Source: Pseudomonas graminis (lineage in GTDB: Bacteria; Pseudomonadota; Gammaproteobacteria; Pseudomonadales; Pseudomonadaceae). Taken from it: a stretch of DNA of 64,000 nt. The translations under genes and the position numbers were made by a program. Positions 51,385 through 62,457 of this stretch are shown here, piece after piece (position 1 is the first letter of the stretch; each line of letters starts with the position of its first letter). The stretch lies in contig NZ_FOHW01000007.1 in assembly GCF_900111735.1 (NCBI RefSeq), positions 121,313-185,312 of the forward strand, read 5' to 3'. The notes below the pieces were generated by a model. It worked only from the letters and a program-made list of their open reading frames with translations, had not been told where the DNA came from and did no database searches.

Positions 51385-52080
51385 ATGACCCTTCAGCTCT
51401 TGGAATCCTGCGTTGAAGTCGGCCTCAAGGCCGAGCAGGATCTGCTGGCGTCGGTGTGTGATGGCCACGCCGACAGCGGATTGTTGTTCTGGCGGCCTAC
51501 GGATCGTGCGTTGGTCATGCCGCGGCGGTTGAGCCGTCTTCCCGGCTTCACTGAAGCCAGCGAAACGCTTGCCGACAGTGGCTGGCCGGTGCTGTTGCGT
51601 GAAAGTGGTGGCGAGCCTGTGCCGCAATCGCCTTCGACGGTCAATGTGGCGCTTGTGTATGTGCAGCCGGACACCGATCTGGACCGCGATCGCATCGAAA
51701 ACGCTTACATGCGCCTGTGTCAGCCGATCCTGGATACGCTGGGTGAGCTGGGGGGCGCTGCCTCTCTGGGCGAAGTTGAAGGTGCATTCTGCGATGGCCG
51801 CTTCAACGTCAACCTCAACGCTCGCAAGATGGTCGGTACCGCGCAGCGCTGGCGCCAGAGTCAGGGTGGCAAGCGGCCGGTGGTGCTGGCCCACGCCGCG
51901 ATGCTGCTGGATGACGAGCGCGTCGAAATGGTTAATGCGGTCAATCGCTTCAATGAAACCTGCGAACTCGATCCACGGTGCAAAGCAGAAAGCCATATCG
52001 CTTTGCATGAGCTGTTCGGCGCGCCGGATTTTCTGCACCGCCTAAGCGAACGCTACACACGTCTGCTGGCCGGGATCTGA
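51385..52080 (+). CDS. Lipoate--protein ligase family protein (LplA/LipB-like)
   Basis: The 231-residue protein looks like the biotin/lipoate ligase fold, with a short RRLSRLPGF and a GRFNVNLNARKMVGTAQRWR stretch, where family members have the lysine that contacts the adenylate. It is shorter than full LplA and may be an octanoyl or lipoyl transferase. It starts 50 bases after trpC with AGGAGG upstream, so it may be read with trpGDC, and it is convergent with vfr. Substrate unknown. Confidence 0.7.
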   Translation: MTLQLLESCVEVGLKAEQDLLASVCDGHADSGLLFWRPTDRALVMPRRLSRLPGFTEASETLADSGWPVLLRESGGEPVPQSPSTVNVALVYVQPDTDLDRDRIENAYMRLCQPILDTLGELGGAASLGEVEGAFCDGRFNVNLNARKMVGTAQRWRQSQGGKRPVVLAHAAMLLDDERVEMVNAVNRFNETCELDPRCKAESHIALHELFGAPDFLHRLSERYTRLLAGI

Positions 52081-52105
52081 TTCACCTGTACGTAACGGTC
52101 CTCTG

Positions 52106-52750
52106 TTAACGGGTGCCGAAAACCACCATGGTTTTGCCCCGGACATGCACCAGGTTCTGCTCTTCCAGTGCCTTCAGCACGCGCCCGACCATCTCTCGCG
52201 AACACCCCACGATACGGCCAATCTCCTGGCGGGTGATCTTGATCTGCATGCCATCCGGATGGGTCATCGCGTCAGGCTGTTTGCATAGATCGAGCAGGCT
52301 GCGGGCCACGCGGCCAGTAACGTCCAGAAAGGCCAGATCGCCGACCTTGCGGGTGGTGTTGCGCAGGCGCTCGGCGATCTGGGCACCGATGGCGTACATC
52401 AATTCGGGATCATGCAAACTGAGCTCGCGAAACTTGGCGTAGCTGAGCTCGGCCACTTCACATTCGGTTTTGGCGCGCACCCAGGCACTTCGGTGTGCGC
52501 TGGCGGCCGTCTGCTCAAATAGCCCCAGTTCGCCGAAGAAATCCCCGGTATTGAGGTAGGCCACGATCATCTCGCGGCCTTCGTTGTCTTCGATCAGGAT
52601 CGTCACCGAGCCTTTGATGATCAGGTACAGCGAGTCCGATTCTTCGCCTGCGCAGAGGATGTTGGTCTTCGCCGGGCATCGTCGCCGCTGGGCGTGCGGC
52701 AGCAGTTTGTCGGCGATTTTCATCTTGTTCGTAGGCGGCACGGCGAGCAT
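52106..52750 (-). CDS. vfr: cAMP-responsive transcription regulator Vfr (CRP homologue)
   Basis: The 214-residue protein has a cAMP-binding domain with the phosphate-binding [21 protein letters not shown] cassette, and a C-terminal winged HTH ([20 protein letters not shown]). In P. aeruginosa it controls virulence and quorum-sensing genes; in P. putida the orthologue (Crp) has narrower roles. Length and position beside trpC match Vfr. It is divergent from the OsmC gene. Confidence 0.95.
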   Translation of the reverse strand: MLAVPPTNKMKIADKLLPHAQRRRCPAKTNILCAGEESDSLYLIIKGSVTILIEDNEGREMIVAYLNTGDFFGELGLFEQTAASAHRSAWVRAKTECEVAELSYAKFRELSLHDPELMYAIGAQIAERLRNTTRKVGDLAFLDVTGRVARSLLDLCKQPDAMTHPDGMQIKITRQEIGRIVGCSREMVGRVLKALEEQNLVHVRGKTMVVFGTR

Positions 52751-52956
52751 GGCTGTATCCCGTAAAAAACTGCGCCCTTAGGCATTCCTAGAGGTATCGG
52801 CAGTGTTTCCGATTTGACGCAGCTCAAGAGCGGCATTTAGCCATTTTTTCAGACAAATCCTACATTTCCGTCGTTTTCGGACACACCCGGTCCTCTCAGC
52901 GACTTTAGGGCCCTGTGCTAAGCTGGCCGCCATTTTTCAAGCATTGGAGTCCGGTG

Positions 52957-53379
52957 ATGAAGGCACGTATTCAATGGGCGGGTGAGGCGATGTTCCTCGG
53001 TGAGTCCGGCAGCGGCCATGTGGTTGTGATGGATGGCCCTCCGGAAAGTGGCGGTCGCAACCTCGGTGTTCGCCCGATGGAGATGGTGCTGATTGGGCTG
53101 GGTGGCTGCAGCAACTACGACGTGGTCAGTATCCTCAAGAAAGCCCGTCAGCCGATCGAAAGCTGCGAGGCGTTTCTGGAAGCCGAGCGCGCCAACGAAG
53201 ATCCCAAGGTGTTCACCAAGATCCACTTGCATTTCGTGGTTAAAGGGCGCGGCCTGAAAGAGACGCAGGTCAAGCGTGCGATCGAGCTGTCCGCCGAGAA
53301 ATACTGCTCGGCGTCGATCATGCTGGGTAACGCAGGCGTTGAAATCACCCACGACTACGAGATCATCGAACTGGGCTGA
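52957..53379 (+). CDS. OsmC family protein
   Basis: The 140-residue protein shows the OsmC/Ohr fold pattern, with the first redox Cys in LGGCSNYDVVSIL and the second in SAEKYCSASIML. Ohr and OsmC reduce organic hydroperoxides; this YhfA-like subgroup has no fixed function. The start is the ATG at 52957 (MKARIQWAGEAM) with GGAG upstream; the frame extends upstream to 52915 but lacks a site there. Confidence 0.9.
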   Translation: MKARIQWAGEAMFLGESGSGHVVVMDGPPESGGRNLGVRPMEMVLIGLGGCSNYDVVSILKKARQPIESCEAFLEAERANEDPKVFTKIHLHFVVKGRGLKETQVKRAIELSAEKYCSASIMLGNAGVEITHDYEIIELG

Positions 53380-53614
53380 ACGACGCTCAATTTTCACAAA
53401 AGCGGTGCAGGCTATGGCATGCGACTTCTGACGTCTGCATAATGCGCCCCTTTTTCAGGGCGCGACCGCCGGATAACCGGCTCGCCTCCGACCAGACAAC
53501 CAAAATCGCCAACGCGAAGAGGTGTTAACCGTCCTACGCAGCTGAGCCGGGCTCAGTTGACGGGCATGCTTGATCACGCGGCCAGCGCCGCACCCATATA
53601 GAGAGTTTTTAACG

Positions 53615-54409
53615 GTGAAAAGCAAACTCAAGCTCCACGGGTTCAATAACCTGACCAAGACCTTGAGCTTCAACATCTATGACATCTGCTATGCGGAAAC
53701 CCCGCAGGACCAGCAGGCCTACGTCGAGTACATCAACAGTGTGTACGATGCCGAACGCCTGACGCGGATTCTCACCGATGTCGTCGACATCATTGGCGCG
53801 AACATCCTGAACATCGCTCGTCAGGACTACGATCCACAAGGCGCCAGTGTGACCATTCTGATCTCCGAGCAGCCGGTTACGCCGACCGACAGCCAGATCG
53901 AAGAATCGCCGGGTCCGCTGCCGGAAACCATCCTCGCGCACCTGGACAAGAGCCATATCACGGTTCACACCTATCCTGAAATTCACCCTGTTGACGGCAT
54001 CGCCACCTTCCGTGTGGACATCGACGTGTCGACCTGCGGCGTGATCTCCCCGTTGAAAGCGCTGAATTACCTGATCCACAAGTTCGAGTCCGACATCGTG
54101 ACCGTTGACTATCGCGTGCGCGGCTTCACCCGTGATGTCGAAGGCAAGAAGCACTTCATCGACCACGAGATCAACTCGATCCAGAATTACCTTTCCGATG
54201 ACACGCGCGACAGTTACCAGATGACTGACGTGAACGTGTACCAGGAAAACCTGTTCCACACCAAAATGCTGCTCAAGCAGTTCGAGCTGGACAACTACCT
54301 GTTCGGCGACGCCACCAGCAATCTCTCCGCTGAACAGCGTGAGCAGGTCACTGGCCGCGTGAAGCACGAGATGCTCGAAATCTTCTACGGCCGCAACATG
54401 CCGGTCTAA
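53615..54409 (+). CDS. speD: S-adenosylmethionine decarboxylase proenzyme (E. coli type)
   Basis: The 264-residue proenzyme cuts itself between Lys112 and Ser113 ([11 protein letters not shown]), making the pyruvoyl group. [15 protein letters not shown] follows in the alpha chain. It supplies decarboxylated AdoMet for spermidine synthesis. The start is a GTG at 53615 with GAGAG upstream. The 235-base region before it has a GCCGG-ATAA-CCGGC hairpin and may form a long leader. Confidence 0.96.
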   Translation: MKSKLKLHGFNNLTKTLSFNIYDICYAETPQDQQAYVEYINSVYDAERLTRILTDVVDIIGANILNIARQDYDPQGASVTILISEQPVTPTDSQIEESPGPLPETILAHLDKSHITVHTYPEIHPVDGIATFRVDIDVSTCGVISPLKALNYLIHKFESDIVTVDYRVRGFTRDVEGKKHFIDHEINSIQNYLSDDTRDSYQMTDVNVYQENLFHTKMLLKQFELDNYLFGDATSNLSAEQREQVTGRVKHEMLEIFYGRNMPV

Positions 54410-54423
54410 GATTTCAGCGGTAT

Positions 54424-54453
54424 AAAAAAGGCGCCTCTTCAGGCGCCTTTTTT
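54424..54453. terminator. Bidirectional terminator between speD and coq7
   Basis: AAAAAAGGCGCCT-CTTC-AGGCGCCTTTTTT serves both convergent genes. Confidence 0.9.
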
Positions 54454-54511
54454 GTTTCCAGCTTTTAGCGGCAGCTCTTTTTTGATAGAGACCGGCCTAC
54501 CGCGGATCCGA

Positions 54512-55159
54512 TCAGATCCTGTAGGTGGTCTTGGTCATGATTTTGGCCATCAGGCTCATGCCGAATTTCACCGGCGCCGGGAAGCGGAAACCGCCGGCCT
54601 CGAGCGCGCTTTCTGCATGATGCTCCTCGTCGGCGCGCATCTGTTCGAGAATCGCCCGGGACTTCTCGTCCTCGACCGGCAATTGCTCCAGATGCTCATT
54701 CAAGTGTTTGCACACCTGATCTTCCGTTGCGGCAACGAAGCCCAGGCTGATTCGATCGCTGATCAAGCCAGCCACTGCACCGATGCCAAACGAAGCGCCG
54801 TAGAACAGCGGGTTGAGCACGCTGGTGTGACTGCCCAACTGATGAATGCGTTGCTCGCACCACACCAGATGGTCGATTTCTTCCTCGGCGGCGTGCTCCA
54901 TGGCTTTGCGCACCTGAGGCAGTTTCGCGGTGAGCGCCTGCCCCTGGTACAACGCTTGGGCACAGACTTCGCCGGTGTGATTGATGCGCATGAGACCTGC
55001 GACATGCCGAGTGTCGGGCTCATTCATCTTGACGTCGGGTTTAACGATGGCAGGCGAAGGACGATGTGCGTGCGCGCTGACGGGCAGCAGCGTTTTCATC
55101 GCAGCGTCGGCTTGAAGCAGAAAACGGTCGATAGGTGAGTAGTGACGTTCGGTAGCCAT
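54512..55159 (-). CDS. coq7: 2-polyprenyl-3-methyl-6-methoxy-1,4-benzoquinone monooxygenase Coq7
   Basis: The 215-residue carboxylate-bridged diiron hydroxylase shows metal ligands in [24 protein letters not shown] and [16 protein letters not shown]. It performs the last hydroxylation in ubiquinone synthesis. Pseudomonas uses this Coq7-type enzyme in place of the flavin UbiF. Confidence 0.96.
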   Translation of the reverse strand: MATERHYSPIDRFLLQADAAMKTLLPVSAHAHRPSPAIVKPDVKMNEPDTRHVAGLMRINHTGEVCAQALYQGQALTAKLPQVRKAMEHAAEEEIDHLVWCEQRIHQLGSHTSVLNPLFYGASFGIGAVAGLISDRISLGFVAATEDQVCKHLNEHLEQLPVEDEKSRAILEQMRADEEHHAESALEAGGFRFPAPVKFGMSLMAKIMTKTTYRI

Positions 55160-55284
55160 GGGCGCCTCCGGGTAAATCCACGGCGGCCAGTCTACCTCAA
55201 ACGGTGTAACCGGGCTTGTCCGGTGTCAGCCCGCCGGGGCGTGGACGCGCACCCGGCAGGTCGACGAGGACCGGAGACGATGAC

Positions 55285-55623
55285 TCAGCCCGGCGGCCAG
55301 CTCATCTGACGCTGACCCAGCACGTGCATGTGGATGTGATAGACAGTCTGTCCGCCTTTCTCGTTGGTGTTCATGACCACGCGGAAGCCGTCTTCGCAAC
55401 CCAGTTCCTTTGCCAGGCGCTGGGCCGTGAACAGGATATGGCCCAGCAGGCCCTTATCGTCTTCAGTCACGTCATTGAGGGTGGCGATCGGCTTCTTCGG
55501 GATAACCAGAAAATGCACAGGCGCCTGAGGGGCGATGTCGTGAAAGGCCAGCACTTGATCATCTTCGTAGATGATCTTCGCCGGGATTTCCCGGTTGATG
55601 ATCTTGGTGAACAAAGTATCCAC
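55285..55623 (-). CDS. HIT family protein (HinT-like)
   Basis: The 112-residue protein has the histidine triad HIHMHVLGQ near the C terminus and the start [20 protein letters not shown]. HinT proteins hydrolyse purine phosphoramidates and aminoacyl-adenylates. It stands alone between coq7 and an SDR gene. Confidence 0.93.
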   Translation of the reverse strand: MDTLFTKIINREIPAKIIYEDDQVLAFHDIAPQAPVHFLVIPKKPIATLNDVTEDDKGLLGHILFTAQRLAKELGCEDGFRVVMNTNEKGGQTVYHIHMHVLGQRQMSWPPG

Positions 55624-55709
55624 AGCCTTCTTGCTCCGTTTCGAGGGGGATGAAGGCAGTGTACTGAGCGCTCCGGATCACGCCCAGCCGTTTGTTGCGA
55701 TGGGCCGCG

Positions 55710-56495
55710 TCAGGCTGACGTACGAGATTTGAGAATCGAGCCCCAGAGCTTTCGCGTCATCCAGCGACTGGCAAAGCGCGGCAGGCGCGTCAGTAGCCTG
55801 TTACGCCAACCCGGGATGATCACCGCACGGTTCTTGTCCAGCGCGCGGACCGTGTACAGCGCGACCTCTTCAGCGGTCATGTGGTTGTCGTGCGTAAACT
55901 TGCCGGCATCCAGCTGTGCGGTGCGGAAAAACGCTGTGCGCGTCGGCCCGGGGCACAACACCGAAATCTTCACGCCGGTTTTGTGCAGCTCCTCGCGAAG
56001 CCCTTCGGAAAAATGCAGTACATACGCTTTGCTCGCGGCGTAGGTGCTCATCCACGGCCCGGGTTGAAAGCCCATGATCGAGGCAACGTTAAGGATCTGA
56101 CCGCCGCCTTGGACCGCCATCAGATTGCCAACCGTGTGACAGAGGCGCGTTAGCGCGAGCACGTTAAGGTCGAGCAGGTCCTGCTCCTGCGCCCATTCCT
56201 GAGCGAGAAACGGGCCGCTGTTGCCGATGCCGGCGCAGTTGACCAGCAAATCGATGCTTCGCGAGCCTTCTTCGAGCTCTAGCAGAAAGCCCGAGAGGCG
56301 TAGCGGTTCGCCCAGATCGCAGGCGCGGAACAGCACCTCGACACCAAAGCGTTGGGTGAACTCAAGCGCAATGCTTTCGAGCATCTCCCGGTGCCTGGCC
56401 ACCAGAATAAGGTTGCGACCCCGGCGGGCGAGGGCTTCGGCCATCGCCAGGCCAATACCGCTGGATGCACCTGTGACCATGGCGTAACGGGTCAT
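55710..56495 (-). CDS. Short-chain dehydrogenase/reductase
   Basis: The 261-residue Rossmann protein has the cofactor motif TGASSGIG, the NCAGIGNSG motif, Ser in NVASIMGF and the catalytic YAASK. The C terminus is basic and could touch the membrane. The substrate is unknown; its relatives include lipid-acting DltE/YqjQ-like reductases. I used the ATG at 56495 with GGAG upstream; the frame is open further up but would overlap the next gene. Confidence 0.9.
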   Translation of the reverse strand: MTRYAMVTGASSGIGLAMAEALARRGRNLILVARHREMLESIALEFTQRFGVEVLFRACDLGEPLRLSGFLLELEEGSRSIDLLVNCAGIGNSGPFLAQEWAQEQDLLDLNVLALTRLCHTVGNLMAVQGGGQILNVASIMGFQPGPWMSTYAASKAYVLHFSEGLREELHKTGVKISVLCPGPTRTAFFRTAQLDAGKFTHDNHMTAEEVALYTVRALDKNRAVIIPGWRNRLLTRLPRFASRWMTRKLWGSILKSRTSA

Positions 56496-56550
56496 GCAAT
56501 TCTCCAGTGTTTGCAGCTCGTATTGAGACAGCGTCCTTGCTGCCAGATAG

Positions 56551-57471
56551 TTATTGGTCGTCGTTGCTGTCGGAGGAGTCACCAATATCTACGGGATCAA
56601 CCGGAACGGTCGGTTGTTCCGTGTCACTGGAGTCATCATCGTAAGGCAGCGCTTGCTCATATTCGCTGGTGGTGGCTTCGACCTGTTCCTGAACCGTTTC
56701 CAGGCCACCCATCATCCCGGCGACTAACGCCAGTGCGAGCACCGCGAGCCAGAGAATGGCGAGGACCTTGACCCGCGGCGTGTTGCCAGGCGGTGGCGGA
56801 CCGTACTGATTAGGGCCCGTGCTGCCGGGGACGGCCATCATCACGATCGGAAAGAAGCTGCCCACCACCGGCACCAGATTGAGTAACAGCAACCAGGCTG
56901 ACCAACCGGCGTCATGTAAACGCTGGGCGCCGATCTGGATGCTGACAACCACGAACGCGACGAGGGCAACGGTGCCGAGCAGTCCGCCCGCGACCAGAGA
57001 AACGCTGAGGACGCCGACACACAGGGCGGCGACCAGCATCGCGACCCCCACCAGCGCCAAGCTCCACGCCAGGTAGCGCAGACGGCCGATACGCCCCTGA
57101 ATGGAAAACACCTTCAATTCGCCCACGGCAGGCCAGTCTTGTGCGACCGGGGTGCGCGGCGGTGCGTAAGGGGATGCCGCAGGTTCGAAAGCCGGACGGG
57201 GAGCGTCTTCGACCACTTCTTCAAGGCGCAATGACACGGGCTCCTCGGGCTCGATGCGGCCCTCGACACCTGCATCGTTCAACGCGGCGAGATAACGCTG
57301 CGCGTCGTCCCGCGTCAGGCTGCGCTTGATGGTCACGGGATTGCCGGTGAAGAGACGATCAACGCCGGACACGTCGGTCTTGAATAGCTGCGCCAGGTTC
57401 AGGCGTGCTGTTTCCAGCTCGACGCCTGGTCGCAGCTGTCCCTCGAAAACGATCTTGAAATGCTCCGCCAT
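56551..57471 (-). CDS. DUF805 membrane protein with soluble N-terminal domain
   Basis: The 306-residue protein starts with an 80-residue soluble module (HFKIVFEGQLRPGVELETAR), continues with a DUF805 domain of four helices (about 120-245; FSIQGRIGRLRYLAW and the RLHDAGWSAW signature), and ends with a fifth helix and an acidic tail of some 45 residues. The N-terminal module is frequent in Pseudomonas DUF805 proteins. Function unknown. Confidence 0.85.
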   Translation of the reverse strand: MAEHFKIVFEGQLRPGVELETARLNLAQLFKTDVSGVDRLFTGNPVTIKRSLTRDDAQRYLAALNDAGVEGRIEPEEPVSLRLEEVVEDAPRPAFEPAASPYAPPRTPVAQDWPAVGELKVFSIQGRIGRLRYLAWSLALVGVAMLVAALCVGVLSVSLVAGGLLGTVALVAFVVVSIQIGAQRLHDAGWSAWLLLLNLVPVVGSFFPIVMMAVPGSTGPNQYGPPPPGNTPRVKVLAILWLAVLALALVAGMMGGLETVQEQVEATTSEYEQALPYDDDSSDTEQPTVPVDPVDIGDSSDSNDDQ

Positions 57472-57515
57472 GCTGGCTTCCTTGTCTTGAGTTCATACGA
57501 TGTTAGCAATGCGCG

Positions 57516-57941
57516 TCAGAACGGTTTGACGACGACCAGAATGACCACGGCCAGCAAGATCAACACGGGTACCTCGTTGAACCAGCGATAGAACACATGG
57601 CTGCGACCAGGTTCGCCGCGTGCGAAGCGTTTAACCTGGGCGCCGCACACGTGGTGATAGCCAATCAGCAGGACGACGAGGGTGAGCTTGGCATGCAACC
57701 AGCCTTGCTGCAGGAAGCCCGGTGCGAGAACAATCAGCCAGATACCAAACACCAAAGTGGCGATCATCGAGGGCACCATGATGCCGCGGTACAACTTGCG
57801 CTCCATGGTGCAGAAGCGCTCGCGGCTTACGGAGTCTTCACTCATGGCGTGATAGACGAACAATCGCGGCAGATAGAACAAGGCGGCGAACCAGCACACC
57901 ATCGCAACGATATGCAGCGCTTTAATCCAGAGATAGAGCAT
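57516..57941 (-). CDS. hemJ: HemJ-like protoporphyrinogen IX oxidase
   Basis: The 141-residue protein has four membrane helices and the HemJ/CopD pattern: YLWIKALHIVAMVCWFAALF with the conserved His at about residue 10, YLPRLFVYH, and a KLTLVVLLIGYHH motif. HemJ oxidises protoporphyrinogen IX in bacteria without HemG or HemY. The start is the ATG at 57941. Confidence 0.88.
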   Translation of the reverse strand: MLYLWIKALHIVAMVCWFAALFYLPRLFVYHAMSEDSVSRERFCTMERKLYRGIMVPSMIATLVFGIWLIVLAPGFLQQGWLHAKLTLVVLLIGYHHVCGAQVKRFARGEPGRSHVFYRWFNEVPVLILLAVVILVVVKPF

Positions 57942-58073
57942 TTTGGTTTGTTTCCAGGAACACGGTGTCAAATAGTAGTGGCTTACGCGCCCGTACGTCA
58001 CGTTCGCGGTTGTCCCATCGGCAATCGACCCATATGATCAGCGGCTTTCACTGGTTTGGTAGAGGGGCAGGTT

Positions 58074-59108
58074 ATGGTCAAGGTCGGTATCGTCGGCGGT
58101 ACGGGTTACACCGGCGTCGAGTTGCTGCGTCTTCTGGCGCAACACCCAGAGGCTGAAGTGGTTGCGATCACCTCGCGCTCCGAGGCAGGTCTGCCTGTCG
58201 CTGATATGTACCCAAACCTGCGCGGTCACTATGACGGCCTGGCGTTCAGCGTGCCGGACTCCAAAGTGCTGGGCGCGTGCGATGTAGTGTTCTTCGCCAC
58301 GCCTCACGGTGTCGCACATGCGCTGGCGGGCGAGTTACTCGCCGCTGGCACCAAGGTCATCGACCTCTCCGCCGACTTCCGTCTGCAAGACCCGGTCGAA
58401 TGGGCCAAGTGGTACAACCAGCCCCACGGTGCGCCGGAACTGCTCGACGAGGCGGTTTACGGCTTGCCGGAGGTCAATCGCGAGCACATCAAGGGCGCAC
58501 GCCTCATCGCGGTGCCGGGTTGCTATCCGACCGCCACTCAGCTGGGTTTCCTGCCACTGCTCGAAGCGGGACTTGCCGATCCGTCGCGCCTGATCGCGGA
58601 CTGCAAATCGGGCGTCAGCGGTGCAGGTCGCGGCGCCAGTGTGGGCTCGCTGTATTCCGAAACCAGCGAAAGCTTCAAGGCCTATGCCGTTAAGGGGCAT
58701 CGCCATCTTCCCGAAATCACCCAAGGGCTGCGCCGAGCTGCCGGCGGCGATATCGGGCTGACGTTCGTGCCGCACCTGACGCCGATGATCCGTGGTATTC
58801 ACGCCACGTTGTACGCAACAGTCGTCGACAGGTCGGTCGATCTGCAGGCGTTGTTCGAAAAGCGCTACGCCAATGAGCCTTTCGTCGACGTTATGCCGGC
58901 CGGAAGCCATCCCGAAACCCGGAGCGTACGCGGCGCAAACGTGTGTCGCATGGCGGTGCATCGTCCGCAGGGTGGCGATCTGGTGGTGGTGCTGTCGGTC
59001 ATCGACAACCTGGTCAAAGGGGCTTCGGGGCAGGCCGTGCAGAACATGAACATCATGTTTGGCCTTGATGAACGGCTGGGCCTGTCCCACGCAGGGATGT
59101 TGCCGTAG
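58074..59108 (+). CDS. argC: N-acetyl-gamma-glutamyl-phosphate reductase
   Basis: The 344-residue enzyme of arginine synthesis has the NADP motif [17 protein letters not shown] and the catalytic Cys150 in VPGCYPTAT, with a His in [11 protein letters not shown]. The start is the ATG at 58074 with AGGGG upstream. It is monocistronic, divergent from hemJ. Confidence 0.97.
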   Translation: MVKVGIVGGTGYTGVELLRLLAQHPEAEVVAITSRSEAGLPVADMYPNLRGHYDGLAFSVPDSKVLGACDVVFFATPHGVAHALAGELLAAGTKVIDLSADFRLQDPVEWAKWYNQPHGAPELLDEAVYGLPEVNREHIKGARLIAVPGCYPTATQLGFLPLLEAGLADPSRLIADCKSGVSGAGRGASVGSLYSETSESFKAYAVKGHRHLPEITQGLRRAAGGDIGLTFVPHLTPMIRGIHATLYATVVDRSVDLQALFEKRYANEPFVDVMPAGSHPETRSVRGANVCRMAVHRPQGGDLVVVLSVIDNLVKGASGQAVQNMNIMFGLDERLGLSHAGMLP

Positions 59109-59113
59109 TAGCA

Positions 59114-59148
59114 GCTTCAAGCTTCAAGCTTCAGGCTTCAAGTCTCAA
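59114..59148 (+). repeat. Five tandem GCTTCAA heptamers
   Basis: GCTTCAA, GCTTCAA, GCTTCAG, GCTTCAA and GTCTCAA follow the argC stop directly. The string is related to the CTTGCAGCT repeat near 16.7 kb; an inverted CTTGTCGCTTGCGACTTG run is at 59181. Confidence 0.75.
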
Positions 59149-59216
59149 CTCGATGGCTGATAGCGGGCTGTTTTTTGCGGCTTGTCGCTTGCGACTTGTA
59201 CCTGCCGTCACAATAG

Positions 59217-59246
59217 TTGACCAATTTTCTAGGAGAAGCGGATAAT
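59217..59246 (+). promoter_or_regulatory. Candidate erpA promoter
   Basis: TTGACC and GATAAT are 18 bases apart. ATAGTTGAC around the -35 fits half of the IscR type 1 site, but the other half is poor. A CGTCAT/ATGACG hairpin follows in the leader. Confidence 0.5.
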
Positions 59247-59293
59247 GCGCGTCATTACGCATTATGACGGCTTAGCGCCGGGAGATTTTTAGC

Positions 59294-59644
59294 ATGAGCG
59301 TTGAATCCTTTACCCCTGTGGCTTTGGAATTCACCCACGGTGCCGCGCACAAGGTGAAAACTCTGGTCGATGAAGAGGGCAATGACCGTCTGAAGCTCCG
59401 CGTCTTCGTGACCGGGGGCGGTTGTTCCGGTTTCCAGTACGGCTTCACCTTTGACGAAGATGTTGCCGATGATGACACCATCGTCGAGCGCGAAGGCGTC
59501 AGTCTGGTGGTCGACCCCATGAGCTTCCAGTACCTGGCAGGTGCGGAGGTGGACTATCAGGAAGGTCTGGAAGGCTCTCGCTTCGTGATCAAGAACCCTA
59601 ACGCCGCGACTACTTGTGGCTGTGGCTCTTCGTTCTCGATCTGA
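59294..59644 (+). CDS. erpA: Iron-sulfur cluster insertion protein ErpA
   Basis: The 116-residue A-type carrier has the three cluster-binding cysteines Cys44 ([10 protein letters not shown]), Cys108 and Cys110 (CGCGSSFSI). It hands clusters to targets such as the isoprenoid enzymes. The sequence has the typical long start of the Pseudomonas form. A strong bidirectional terminator follows. Confidence 0.96.
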   Translation: MSVESFTPVALEFTHGAAHKVKTLVDEEGNDRLKLRVFVTGGGCSGFQYGFTFDEDVADDDTIVEREGVSLVVDPMSFQYLAGAEVDYQEGLEGSRFVIKNPNAATTCGCGSSFSI

Positions 59645-59670
59645 TCTGACCGCTCTGACCGGCGCACACA

Positions 59671-59698
59671 AAAACGCCGCGCATTTGCGCGGCGTTTT
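59671..59698. terminator. Bidirectional terminator between erpA and anmK
   Basis: AAAACGCCGCGC-ATTT-GCGCGGCGTTTT lies between the two convergent genes. Confidence 0.9.
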
Positions 59699-59716
59699 GC
59701 ATGGCGAGCCTGGCGC

Positions 59717-60811
<1,095 letters not shown>

Positions 60812-62245
60812 TCAGCGCTTACTCGAGGCCAGCATGGTGGCCTTTTCCTGGTCCATGCGAGCCATCAAAGGTTGGCTTTCCTGCATGAACCGCTGTTTTT
60901 CGGACTTGGCGATCGGATCAGCCATTGGCAGCTTCTGCCCCAATGGATCGACATGAACGCCATTTACCTGGAACTCGTAGTGAACATGAGGACCCGTAGA
61001 CAGACCGGTGGTTCCAATATAGCCAATGACCTGGCCCTGCTTGACGCTGGATCCGGACTGAATGCCCTTGGCAAAACCTTGCATGTGGCCGTACAGCGTT
61101 CGGTAGGTTTCACCGTGCTGAATGATCACGGTATTGCCGTAACCGCCGCGCCGCCCGGCAAGAATGACTTTGCCATCGCCGGTCGCCTTGATTGGTGTGC
61201 CACGAGGTGCAGCGTAGTCGATGCCTTGGTGGGCGCGAATCTTGTTCAGGATCGGGTGTTTGCGACCGGATGAGAACAGCGAACTGATGCGGGCGAATTC
61301 GACCGGCGTACGGATGAATGCTTTACGCATGCTATTGCCGTCCGCGGTGTAGTAGTTGGTATTGCCCTGCTTATTCGTGTAACGCACTGCGGTGTAAGTC
61401 TTGCCACGGTTTACGAAGCGCGCCGAGAGAATATTGCCTGTACTGACCGTCTTGCCGTTGACGACCTTCTGCTCGTAAATCACGTCGAATTCGTCACCCT
61501 TGCGGATATCCTGGGTGAAGTCGACGTCATAGCCGAAGATGTTTGCCATCTCCATGGTCATGGTATGGCTTAGGCCTGCACGCTGAGCAGATTGTGACAG
61601 CGAGTTGTTGATCGTTCCGTGAACGTAGGCAGTCCGGACATTGGGTTTGGTCACGTCACGGGTAAACGTGTAGCCCTTGTCAGTGCGGGACATGCTGATG
61701 CTTTCCGTCTCGCTCAGCTTGCTGTGCAATTGCTTGAGGTCGCCCTCGGGGGAGAGTTCGAATTGCAGCACCTGGCCGTTTTTCAGCTGGCTGAACTGCT
61801 TGGCTTTTTTGTCGCTGGCAATAACGTCGTGCACTGCAGTCGCAGGCAACCCTACTTTTTCGAACAACGTAGACAACGTATCGCCTTTCGACACCACTAT
61901 TTCCCGGTGAGTCGAGCCTTTGGCAGTGGCAAGCTCTTTCTGTGCAGCCTTGGTATCGCTGGTGTTTTTCGCCGTTGCGGCCGGCTCAGTCGAATCACCT
62001 TCGATCTGGGCGAAAGGAGAATCTACGGGCGCCTCTGTGGCTTGAGTCTGTTCGTGAGCGTCTTGTTCTTGCTCGATCTGATCAGCAGGTGTGTCCAGTT
62101 CTAGAGCAAGGTTTGTTCGTTTGGCTTCGACGTCGCTGGATGGGAATACGAGGAGAGCCAGGCTAAGCAGTGCGGCGATACCGCTGGCTGCGAGCAGGTG
62201 GCTCTTCGGATAAAGCGGTGGCGCTTTAGGCGGAGTGTCGGTCAT
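60812..62245 (-). CDS. M23 family peptidoglycan endopeptidase (MepM-like)
   Basis: The 477-residue protein has a membrane anchor or signal near the N terminus (LLAASGIAALLSLALLVF), an OapA/LysM-like domain (VVSKGDTLSTLFEKVG) and a C-terminal peptidase M23 domain with zinc ligands in HQGIDYA and HVHYEF. It cuts peptide cross-links so that new glycan can be inserted. The start is the ATG at 62245; the frame is open to 62329 but AT-rich there. It precedes anmK, a recycling kinase. Confidence 0.92.
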   Translation of the reverse strand: MTDTPPKAPPLYPKSHLLAASGIAALLSLALLVFPSSDVEAKRTNLALELDTPADQIEQEQDAHEQTQATEAPVDSPFAQIEGDSTEPAATAKNTSDTKAAQKELATAKGSTHREIVVSKGDTLSTLFEKVGLPATAVHDVIASDKKAKQFSQLKNGQVLQFELSPEGDLKQLHSKLSETESISMSRTDKGYTFTRDVTKPNVRTAYVHGTINNSLSQSAQRAGLSHTMTMEMANIFGYDVDFTQDIRKGDEFDVIYEQKVVNGKTVSTGNILSARFVNRGKTYTAVRYTNKQGNTNYYTADGNSMRKAFIRTPVEFARISSLFSSGRKHPILNKIRAHQGIDYAAPRGTPIKATGDGKVILAGRRGGYGNTVIIQHGETYRTLYGHMQGFAKGIQSGSSVKQGQVIGYIGTTGLSTGPHVHYEFQVNGVHVDPLGQKLPMADPIAKSEKQRFMQESQPLMARMDQEKATMLASSKR

Positions 62246-62457
62246 AGGTAATTTTGACTTTGAAAAAAGATGAAATGGAAAAGATGAATGACATGATGAA
62301 GATGAAATAACTGTATAAAATATAACCAAATCTCGCCTGAGGCAAGCTTGCGATCGGCTCGCTAGCCGATTCGTTGCGCACCTATTGCTGGAACTTGTAT
62401 TTGGGCGCTGATCTTGTATGGTTGTTTCCCTTTGAAATAAGGCACTACGGGGCGGTT

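Noticed and set aside
52751..52956. Vfr autoregulatory site in the vfr-OsmC gap
   Set aside because: I found no convincing TGTGA-N6-TCACA-like site by eye.
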